Positions 1 to 5,725 of a DNA stretch of 8,230 bases are shown piece by piece. Position 1 is the stretch's first letter, and every line of letters starts with the position of its first letter. The notes under the pieces are model-generated. The model did not search any database and was not told the origin of the DNA. It saw nothing but the letters and a program-made list of their open reading frames with translations. Source of the stretch: Devosiaceae bacterium (GTDB taxonomy: Bacteria > Pseudomonadota > Alphaproteobacteria > Rhizobiales > Devosiaceae); NCBI GenBank assembly GCA_021648375.1, contig JAKISW010000061.1, positions 1-8,230 on the forward strand, written 5' to 3'. Made by a program: the position numbers and the translations under genes.

Positions 1-416
1 TGAACGTTGATTTCAATGGTGCGTTTAACTTTGGCCGCTTTTGGGCGTTCCACATCAATCATCAACATGCCATCACGCAGGTGAGCGCCAACAACATGCA
101 TGCCATCAGCGAGCAAAAATGAACGTTTGAATTGGCGGGTTGCAATACCGCGGTGCAAAAATTCGCGCTCCCCGGCCTGTTTGATACACCCGCAAACCTG
201 CAACTGATTGGCTTCAGATGTAATTTCCAGATCGCTTTGCGAAAATCCTGCAACTGCAATGGCAATCTGATAAATTTCAACCCCTTCAGCGTCTGCCAGA
301 CGCTCGATATTATAGGGGGGATAGCCATCGCTTGCTTTGGCCATGCGATCAATGCGCTGCTCAAAACTTTCAAATCCAAGCATGAAAGGGGCAGATAGCA
401 AAGAAACGCGCGTCAT
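1..416 (-). CDS. hsp20: Hsp20 family small heat-shock protein (3' end cut by window edge)
   Basis: This is an ATP-independent cytoplasmic holdase that binds unfolding proteins during heat stress. I translated 138 codons; the stop lies outside the window. The N-terminus reads MTRVSLLSAPFMLGFESFEQ and continues with RMAKASDGYPPYNIERL at about residues 24-40, as in alphaproteobacterial HspD/IbpA proteins. The alpha-crystallin domain follows: VAGFSQSDLEI at 55-65, EFLHRGIATRQFKRSFLL at 85-102, and GMLMIDVERP at 116-125, the conserved strand next to the C-terminal extension. The start ATG (416-414) has an AGGA 7 bases upstream. Expression should be heat-induced, given the sigma-32-like promoter and ROSE-like leader directly upstream. 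One oddity is the residues V-C-G-C at 74-77, where relatives usually have V-x-G-R. The family call is firm; the exact paralogue is not. Confidence 0.95.
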   Translation of the reverse strand, partial: MTRVSLLSAPFMLGFESFEQRIDRMAKASDGYPPYNIERLADAEGVEIYQIAIAVAGFSQSDLEITSEANQLQVCGCIKQAGEREFLHRGIATRQFKRSFLLADGMHVVGAHLRDGMLMIDVERPKAAKVKRTIEINV

Positions 417-496
417 TTTTATGTCCTTTTATCAAAGCAACCGGTCAAGAATTTCCGGCCCGTCAGACAGCACCAGAATTTGTTGTTCTTTATTCT
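417..496 (-). promoter_or_regulatory. ROSE-like RNA thermometer in the hsp20 leader
   Basis: ROSE elements hide the Shine-Dalgarno of hsp20 genes by pairing a conserved U-(U/C)-G-C-U with AGGA, and they melt on warming. Here the RNA reads UUGCUUUGAUAAAAGGA (440-424): CUUU pairs with AAAG around a GAUA loop, a G faces G, and the next U pairs with the final A. That is the ROSE arrangement. Upstream the leader can form CCGG/CCGG (459-456 with 445-442) and CAGAA/UUCUG helices. The inferred leader of about 80 nt fits the usual ROSE size. The folding was done by hand; the leader's 5' end is inferred from the promoter. Confidence 0.72.
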
Positions 497-502
497 TCTG
501 TG

Positions 503-532
503 ATATATGGGCGATCTGTGGCCAGTTTCAAG
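503..532 (-). promoter_or_regulatory. Sigma-32 (RpoH)-type heat-shock promoter for hsp20
   Basis: On the minus strand CTTGAAA (532-526) is followed after 14 bases by CCCATATAT (511-503). The known RpoH consensus is CTTGAAA, 13-17 bases, then CCCCATNT, so the -35 matches fully and the -10 nearly so. The -35 box contains the TGA stop codon of the ribokinase gene (530-528). The predicted start near 496 gives a leader of about 80 nt before the Hsp20 ATG. A heat-shock gene directly downstream makes a chance match unlikely. Confidence 0.78.
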
Positions 533-1430
533 AGTTTAGCGCCCCTAATACATCGTTGGCAAAAGGGATGGCGGGTTGAGCACCTGGGCTCAGGCAAGCA
601 AGTGAGCCTGCGATGGTCGCACTTTGCAGAGCCTTTTCCAATGAATAGCCTTGGGCAAGACCAGCAGCGAGGTAGCCACAAAACGTGTCCCCCGCGCCAA
701 CAGTATCAATCGGCACAATATCAAGCGCATTCACTTTGAATTGTGTTGTGGGGGTAAACCCGATTGCCCCTTTTTTCCCAAGTGTAATAATAAGAATTTT
801 GTTGTTTTCCCGCGCCCACCCAGCCGCCACTTGTTCCATATCCAGTTTGTCCGGATCGTGGTCAGACAGGGCATAAAACTCGGTTTCATTCGCAATGACG
901 ACGTCTGCCAGCACTGCCAGATCACGGGTTTGAGGGCTAACCGGCGCGATGTTGAGCAATGTCATGATACCCTTGGTTTTTGCTGCTAAAAGCGCGGCCC
1001 TAAGGGTTTTTGCAGGCACTTCCTGCACCATCACCAAAATATCATCCTTTGACATTTTTTTAACTGCTGTGAGTGCATCCTTTTCGCTGACTTCTCCATT
1101 GGCGCCCGCCACGATTACAATGACATTTTCACCCCTTTCATCCACAAGAATTATGGCGATGCCAGTGGGCCCGGGGACAGCCCGAACGCAGGTTAAATCG
1201 ATATTTGCCGCGCGTAAATCTTTAAGCGCTTTTTTGACAAAATTATCGCTTCCAACAGCACCTATCATTTTTACGCTAGCCCCGGCGCGGGCTGCAGCAA
1301 GGGCCTGATTGGCCCCTTTTCCCCCGGCGGATGAGGTGAATTGCGTGGCTGATACGGTTTCCCCCGGCTTGGGCAAACGCTGCCCGGTGGCAATCATATC
1401 AAGATTTATGGACCCCAGAACAAAAATCAT
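528..1430 (-). CDS. rbsK: Ribokinase (PfkB-family sugar kinase)
   Basis: This enzyme phosphorylates D-ribose with ATP to ribose-5-phosphate in the cytoplasm, feeding the pentose phosphate pathway and nucleotide synthesis. The 300-residue length is normal. The N-terminus MIFVLGSINLDMIATGQRLPKPGET is typical of ribokinases. The sugar-binding PfkB motif SSAGGKGANQA lies at 33-43, NETE at 181-184, the nucleotide-site TLGKKG at 216-221, and the signature DTVGAGDTF at 242-250 with catalytic base Asp248. Near the C-terminus LSPGAQPAIP occupies the usual position of the last nucleotide/cation loop. The ATG start overlaps the stop of the upstream DUF1697-like gene by 4 bases (ATGA), and an AAGG lies 8 bases before the start. 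No ribose transporter or RbsD is nearby, so another pentose or nucleoside-derived sugar is possible. Confidence 0.93.
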   Translation of the reverse strand: MIFVLGSINLDMIATGQRLPKPGETVSATQFTSSAGGKGANQALAAARAGASVKMIGAVGSDNFVKKALKDLRAANIDLTCVRAVPGPTGIAIILVDERGENVIVIVAGANGEVSEKDALTAVKKMSKDDILVMVQEVPAKTLRAALLAAKTKGIMTLLNIAPVSPQTRDLAVLADVVIANETEFYALSDHDPDKLDMEQVAAGWARENNKILIITLGKKGAIGFTPTTQFKVNALDIVPIDTVGAGDTFCGYLAAGLAQGYSLEKALQSATIAGSLACLSPGAQPAIPFANDVLGALNS

Positions 1431-1618
1431 TTCGATGCCTTTTTGACAATTTTTTGAACAGTATTCCAGTTGCGCGTTGTGAGAACATTGCCGCTTACAA
1501 TAACGCTTAGTACTCTGTGCAGGCCAAGATCAGTAAACACCGCGCGCAATTTATTTATTTTGATATTGCGCTTACCAAGGTTTGCGCCCCTGAGAAAGGC
1601 TACAAATTGTTCACTCAA
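1427..1618 (-). CDS. Short DUF1697-like protein, apparently truncated
   Basis: This 63-residue product matches only the start of the DUF1697 family (Pfam PF08002, function poorly known). Family-like features are FVAFLRGANLGKRNIKINKL at 5-24, an LRAVFTDLGL stretch at 24-33, and VSGNVLTT at 41-48. Family members are usually about 170-180 residues, so more than half of the domain is missing. The reading frame closes exactly where ribokinase begins (ATGA overlap), and I found no remainder downstream. The start is TTG at 1618-1616, preceded by a good GGGGAG Shine-Dalgarno about 5 bases away; no ATG start fits. It is either a decayed gene whose 3' part was lost or a genuine short form kept for coupling to rbsK. 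Function unknown. Confidence 0.55.
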   Translation of the reverse strand: MSEQFVAFLRGANLGKRNIKINKLRAVFTDLGLHRVLSVIVSGNVLTTRNWNTVQKIVKKASK

Positions 1619-1666
1619 TTGGCTCCCCTGTACCTAAGACCGTTGTTTTGGATTTAGCGCCCAGAT

Positions 1667-1681
1667 TTGACGAAACGTCAA
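1667..1681. promoter_or_regulatory. Perfect palindrome TTGACG-AAA-CGTCAA, candidate operator
   Basis: Six-base arms are separated by AAA in the 258-base gap between the permease stop and the DUF1697-like start, about 50 bases upstream of that start. Read on the minus strand, TTGACG could serve as the -35 box of a promoter for the DUF1697-rbsK pair, but the -10 candidate (TAAATC after 19 bases) is poor. A repressor site overlapping the promoter is an inference. It is not an FNR/FixK box, which has TTGAT and a 4-base gap. The rest of the gap shows no convincing gene. Confidence 0.4.
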
Positions 1682-1876
1682 CAGTGATAAATATCGCCCG
1701 ATGATATGGTTCTGGTTGCAAGGAGACCCGACGCACGCCAGAAATGTACGCGGCAAGCAAACGCAATCGCTTCCCCCAACGTCCCCGTCATTACACTGCC
1801 TGTTTGGGTGGTCTTTCACGATAAATCACCCGTGCCTTGAATCAAAGCTTCCCTACATACAAGCAGAGCGAAGCTA

Positions 1877-4354
1877 TTAATCCGCCCCGCGCACTTTTAT
1901 GTTGGCGTCTGGGGCAGGGCGGAATATCTTTTGTATGAAGAACACACCTACCGCCCCTGCAACACCGATCAAATCAGAGACCCAGCCTCCTTCAATCATA
2001 AACAGCGCTGAAACTATTAGCCCAAGGCTAAGGAACCATGCCGTACGTGCGCCCATAAACCATCCCTGTATGCCTGAGGATAATAGATACACTCCAAATA
2101 TAGCTGTAATGGCAGCCCGGGTTATCTCGAACCATGTGCCATCCATCAAAATCGCTGAGTTATAGAAGAACATGAAGGGGACGATAAAGGCTGAAATGCC
2201 AATCTTGAACGACGCCATCGACGTTGACATAGGATTATCACCCGATATCCCCGCCGCCGCATAACTAGCCAAGGCAACCGGTGGTGTTATGGCCGACACC
2301 ACAGCAAAATAGAACACAAAGAAATGTGCTGTTAGCAATGGAATGCCAAGTTGCACAAGGCCCGGTGCAACCACAGAAGCTGCAACCGCATAAGCGGCTG
2401 TTGTGGGCATGCCCATGCCCAATAAAATAGCAATCAACATCGCAAACACCAAAGCTAGTAATTGGCTGGCTTCCGCAAGACCAAGCAGCAACGATGAAAA
2501 ACGTGCGCCAACGCCGGTCAGTGAGATAACACCCACGATAATACCTGCTGCGGCACACACGGCAATAATTTGGATCGACATGACTCCAGCGCTTTGGAAT
2601 GCTTTAATAATCGAGACAAAGCTCATGCCGTCATTAACGGTTTGCTCACGCGTTAGATTATTGCGGTGACGGTAAAATGCAACGGCACCCAGTATCAATA
2701 TCAAGATCATACCGGCACTGGTGATAATACGCTGATCGAGTGAAGACAGGACATAGAACGCCCCCATCGCTACAAGCGCTGCCGCCCCGATGATAATTAT
2801 CTGAAGGAACAGGGAGCCCAGCAGGCCAGTTTTTCGATTGCGCATAAATAACTTCTCTAGACGCATCTCAGCAGGTGCCAGCCAACTAATGACGGCGGCC
2901 GCAACTGTGGCTAGCGTACCGGCCCGTATTACTGAATAGCCTTGGAAAAGAGCGGCAATCAAAATAATGATTGGCAGGAATAAAAATACGCGACGGGCTA
3001 ATTCTTTGAATTTTGGTAATTCATCTGCACGCATACCACGCATGCCAAGTTTAGCCGCTTCAAGGTCTACCATAAAATAGATCGAGGTAAAATAAAGCAC
3101 AGCTGGAATAATGGCGGCAATGGCAATGTCCGCATAAGGAATGCCGGTAATTTCAGCCATGATAAAGGCACCAGCCCCCATGATCGGTGGCATGATTTGC
3201 CCGCCAGTTGACGCAGCGGCTTCAATCGCGCCAGCAGTTCTTTTCGGGTAGCCTACTTTTTTCATCAACGGAATAGTGAGTGAGCCGGTGGCCACCACAT
3301 TACCTGCGGATGTGCCGTTGATCATCCCCATCAGGCCAGAAGCAAAAATGGCGACTTTAGCTGGGCCGCCACGGGATTTCCCAGCAGCAGCAAAGGCAAA
3401 ATTAATAAAATAATCCCCCACTTTTGACGATTGTAAAAAGGCAGCAAAAATAATGAACAAAATAATATAAGTTGAAGACACCGCTGTTGTTGGGCCAAGA
3501 ATACCGGCATCCGTGTAAACCTGACTAAAAAAACGTTGCCACGAAATATCAGGGGCATTCAAGAAACCGGGCAGATTTTCGCCTACAAAAACATAGACTA
3601 AAAATATGCCAGCAATGACGATTAGAGCCATCCCAGCTACGCGGCGGGTCAACTCCATAATCAGGGCTGTTCCAGCGATCGCTGCAAGACTCATACCGAT
3701 GGGCGCAAAAGGTGTGCCAGTAGAGTTGCGCATCAAGGTGCCAAATATAGTAATGAGATAGATAGCAACACCAATACTTGCTAAAGCCAGAAGTACATCT
3801 GGCGCAGAAAACTTGGCCCGATCACGGCGATGGAACCAGCCCAAAACAATTCCGCCGCCAGTCGCTATCAGCAAAGGCACTCCAAAATGCCATGTCTCGC
3901 GAAATTTTATAGTTTCGTCGATGCCATTCCACAGAACGCCGCCAGCAATTTCATTAGCAAATCCAAGAGCTGTATAAATTGCATAAATGGCGGGTATCAT
4001 CAGCCCATAGGCGATATATCCAAGTAGCGGGGTCTCTTTGCTCGCTTCTTTTTTAAAATCATGGGCGGCAAAAAGCATGAAGCCTAATATGAGTGCACCG
4101 GCAATATGCACAATGCGAAAATTCCATGTTTCTAATGGAAAACTTGGTAAAAACGGAATGTTAATGCCAGTCATTTCATAAAGCGATAACCCGTTCAAAG
4201 CCGCCATATGAAACGCGGCATATAATGTTGCAAAACCCGCAACCAGCAAATGAGAATTTCCGATATACAGACGCCGGTTGCGTTCAGTCATCTGTTCATC
4301 AACGTCCTTGGCCAGAATAACTTCTTCGTTTGTTTTTGCTGATTGTTCGCTCAT
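1877..4354 (-). CDS. TRAP transporter fused permease (4TM/12TM, DctQ-DctM fusion)
   Basis: This inner-membrane secondary transporter of the TAXI-TRAP class takes solute from its periplasmic receptor and drives import with an ion gradient. It has 825 residues, within the range of fused permeases. A charged N-tail (1-30) is followed by a small-subunit-like block of helices (about 33-200), then the large DctM-like domain. Landmarks are GLMGMINGTSAGNVVATGS at about 340-358, ASTGGQIMPPIMGAGAF at 381-397, GMGMPTTAAYAVAAS at 646-660 and ITPPVALASYAAAGIS at 689-704. A charged loop and extra helices (about 495-562) split the large domain, and more helices close the C-terminus. The ATG start has GAGGAAG 3 bases upstream. 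Its partner receptor is encoded just upstream, with a terminator-like hairpin between them. The substrate cannot be read from sequence. Confidence 0.95.
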   Translation of the reverse strand: MSEQSAKTNEEVILAKDVDEQMTERNRRLYIGNSHLLVAGFATLYAAFHMAALNGLSLYEMTGINIPFLPSFPLETWNFRIVHIAGALILGFMLFAAHDFKKEASKETPLLGYIAYGLMIPAIYAIYTALGFANEIAGGVLWNGIDETIKFRETWHFGVPLLIATGGGIVLGWFHRRDRAKFSAPDVLLALASIGVAIYLITIFGTLMRNSTGTPFAPIGMSLAAIAGTALIMELTRRVAGMALIVIAGIFLVYVFVGENLPGFLNAPDISWQRFFSQVYTDAGILGPTTAVSSTYIILFIIFAAFLQSSKVGDYFINFAFAAAGKSRGGPAKVAIFASGLMGMINGTSAGNVVATGSLTIPLMKKVGYPKRTAGAIEAAASTGGQIMPPIMGAGAFIMAEITGIPYADIAIAAIIPAVLYFTSIYFMVDLEAAKLGMRGMRADELPKFKELARRVFLFLPIIILIAALFQGYSVIRAGTLATVAAAVISWLAPAEMRLEKLFMRNRKTGLLGSLFLQIIIIGAAALVAMGAFYVLSSLDQRIITSAGMILILILGAVAFYRHRNNLTREQTVNDGMSFVSIIKAFQSAGVMSIQIIAVCAAAGIIVGVISLTGVGARFSSLLLGLAEASQLLALVFAMLIAILLGMGMPTTAAYAVAASVVAPGLVQLGIPLLTAHFFVFYFAVVSAITPPVALASYAAAGISGDNPMSTSMASFKIGISAFIVPFMFFYNSAILMDGTWFEITRAAITAIFGVYLLSSGIQGWFMGARTAWFLSLGLIVSALFMIEGGWVSDLIGVAGAVGVFFIQKIFRPAPDANIKVRGAD

Positions 4355-4405
4355 AGACTTCCTCTGTCCGGGCCGATTATGTATTGAGTGGCACCTTTAA
4401 CATTT

Positions 4406-4435
4406 AAAAAGCCGCACCCAAAATGGGGCGCGGCT
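4406..4435 (-). terminator. Intrinsic terminator/attenuator between receptor and permease
   Basis: On the minus strand AGCCGCGCCC (4435-4426) pairs with GGGTGCGGCT (4419-4410) around a CATTTT loop. This is a ten-pair stem with one G-U pair, followed at once by a T run (4410-4406). It lies 23 bases after the receptor stop and before the permease start. The plus-strand reading has no T run, so it acts only in the direction of these genes. Partial termination here would give more receptor than permease. Confidence 0.85.
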
Positions 4436-4457
4436 AATATTTCAGAATTATTTCAGA

Positions 4458-5453
4458 CTACATACCGCTGTGGATCATTTCGGCAGGAATAGTCGCGCCG
4501 GCATTTTCAGTGAACCACTTTGCAGCACCTGGGTGCCACATCATAACAGTGTTTTTGTCCCAATTTTCAGGAACAGTGGAACGAGCCGCACGGTGAATGC
4601 CCATCATCCGTTCGTTATCTGACATCACGACATCTACAACCGCATAAACAAAAGAAGCAGGCAGGTCACAATTGGCTATCGAAAAATTCCACATGGACAC
4701 AGAACGTGCATCAGCATCAAGTGAGGTGTAAGAATCAGCGGCAATATCAAACTGAGAAACAGGGAAAGCTGCCATGATTGCAGTTTGCTCTTCTTCAGTG
4801 AACTCAATGATATTTACATCAGTTTGCACTTCTAGCTGGCTAACAGCTGGAACTGGAACACCCGCAGCAAATGCGATAACGTCTAGCAAGCCATCTTGTA
4901 ATTGGCCGCCAAGATCAGTCCAGCCACCATTGCGACGTTCAAAATCTACGCCAAGCTCTTCCATCATACGAGGGAAGTAAGTATCGGAAGTGGATCCGGC
5001 TGGACCAAAGCCAATACGCGCACCAGCAGGAATATCAGCAATAGTTTGAATGCCTGAAGAGGTTAAAGCTGTAACCGAAAACGGTGTTTGATACATTGGG
5101 AACATAGCACAAGCGTCCGTCATCTTTAAACCCGGAGCAATTGGGTTGGTGCCATTAATTGATTCAGAAGCGGGACCCATTGTGGTCATGCCGAACTGAA
5201 CTTCGCCGGTATGAACCAAAGCCATATTCTGCATTGGGCCACCGGTAACTTCGCCACCGCCAGATAAACCAAGCTCATCGGCAACCAAATTGGCCCAGCC
5301 GGCACCATAAGCAAAATATGTACCGCCCTGAGAGGCAGTGCCTACGGTGAAGCTTTCAGGCCAACCAGTGCGATCTTGATGGCTTCCAGCAAAAGCAACT
5401 GTGCTGGTTAGCGCAGCAACCAATGCAAGTGTGGATATTTTAGCAATTTTCAT
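4458..5453 (-). CDS. TAXI-family TRAP transporter solute receptor (periplasmic)
   Basis: This periplasmic receptor captures the solute and delivers it to the fused permease encoded next. The 331 residues match the TAXI family's usual length of about 320. A signal peptide is clear: MKIAK, a hydrophobic stretch ISTLALVAALTSTVAFA, and likely cleavage after A22 (AFA|GS). The mature part opens with FTVGTASQGGTYFAYGAGWANL (35-56), the family's hallmark ligand loop. It continues with GPMQNMALVHTGEVQFGM (72-89) and GPAGSTSDTYFPRMMEELG (150-168). I chose the ATG at 5453 because TGAGGA lies 8 bases upstream and the signal peptide starts there; the frame stays open to 5576 but that extension lacks these features. 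Known TAXI ligands include glutamate-type compounds; the ligand here is undetermined. Confidence 0.95.
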   Translation of the reverse strand: MKIAKISTLALVAALTSTVAFAGSHQDRTGWPESFTVGTASQGGTYFAYGAGWANLVADELGLSGGGEVTGGPMQNMALVHTGEVQFGMTTMGPASESINGTNPIAPGLKMTDACAMFPMYQTPFSVTALTSSGIQTIADIPAGARIGFGPAGSTSDTYFPRMMEELGVDFERRNGGWTDLGGQLQDGLLDVIAFAAGVPVPAVSQLEVQTDVNIIEFTEEEQTAIMAAFPVSQFDIAADSYTSLDADARSVSMWNFSIANCDLPASFVYAVVDVVMSDNERMMGIHRAARSTVPENWDKNTVMMWHPGAAKWFTENAGATIPAEMIHSGM

Positions 5454-5547
5454 ATTTTTATTCCTCATGTTCCGTGTGAAGTTACTCTTATCCGTGATTG
5501 GCAAAAGCATAATAACCACATCCCTCGCGTGGCTCATATATTTGCGT

Positions 5548-5576
5548 GTTATAACAAAGCCTAGATAGGCCTGCAA
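5548..5576 (-). promoter_or_regulatory. Sigma-70-like promoter of the TAXI-TRAP operon with spacer palindrome
   Basis: Minus-strand TTGCAG (5576-5571) and TATAAC (5553-5548) are separated by exactly 17 bases, a strong sigma-70-type arrangement. The spacer holds the perfect palindrome GCCTA-TC-TAGGC (5559-5570), a natural spot for a repressor. The predicted start near 5541 gives a leader of about 88 nt before the receptor ATG. In the rest of the 272-base gap (5454-5725) I see only the tiny frame and the hairpin listed separately. Confidence 0.55.
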
Positions 5577-5590
5577 CCATACATCTTGGC

Positions 5591-5614
5591 TTACTTTATA
5601 ATGGCCTGAAGCAT
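5591..5614 (-). other. Possible 7-codon reading frame with strong ribosome binding site
   Basis: A near-perfect GGAGG lies 4 bases before ATG (5614-5612), which opens a frame of only seven codons, MLQAIIK, closed by TAA at 5593-5591. It lies after the dipeptidase and upstream of the TAXI promoter, so only transcripts started further upstream would carry it. It could be a leader peptide, the remnant of a lost gene, or chance. Nothing shows that it is translated. Confidence 0.2.
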
Positions 5615-5678
5615 TTTTCCTCCACCTTTATCCCCAACGCTTTGATAGAACCTGAAATCGTGCATATGCCATAGTTTG

Positions 5679-5701
5679 AAGGGGGGAAGATTGCCCCCCT
5701 T
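5679..5701 (-). terminator. Probable terminator hairpin after the dipeptidase gene
   Basis: AAGGGGGG and CCCCCCTT form an eight-pair stem around a 7-base loop, 24 bases past the dipeptidase stop. There is no T run after it on the minus strand and only TTTG on the plus strand. It may be a weak terminator or a 3'-end stabiliser rather than a full stop signal. Confidence 0.5.
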
Positions 5702-5725
5702 TGTCGTAAGGGAGAAGGGTGCAAT

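Noticed and set aside
949..1308. 119-residue plus-strand frame opposite ribokinase
   Set aside because: It is the mirror of a well-supported gene with intact motifs; low-complexity Ala/Ser-rich product.
1667..1681. FNR/FixK-type anaerobic box
   Set aside because: The half sites are TTGAC/GTCAA with a 5-base gap, not TTGAT/ATCAA with a 4-base gap.
1678..1791. 37-residue minus-strand frame starting MTGTLGEAIAFACRVHFW
   Set aside because: It looks slightly more protein-like than the others in this gap, but the ribosome site is weak and nothing is recognisable. Kept only as part of the unexplained spacer.
1634..1819. 61-residue minus-strand frame starting with GTG after the permease gene
   Set aside because: Cysteine- and asparagine-rich composition, no ribosome site, no recognisable domain; overlaps the candidate operator.
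1744..1824. 26-residue basic plus-strand frame (MYAASKRNRF...)
   Set aside because: The nearest AGGAG is about 17 bases before the ATG, too far, and the composition looks random.
1840..1876. Terminator directly after the TRAP permease gene
   Set aside because: Only a 6-base AGCTTC/GAAGCT stem with an 18-base loop and no proper T run.
5454..5576. N-terminal extension of the TAXI receptor to an upstream TTG
   Set aside because: It would bury the signal peptide behind 41 residues and overlap the promoter. The ATG at 5453 has a good ribosome site and begins the signal peptide.
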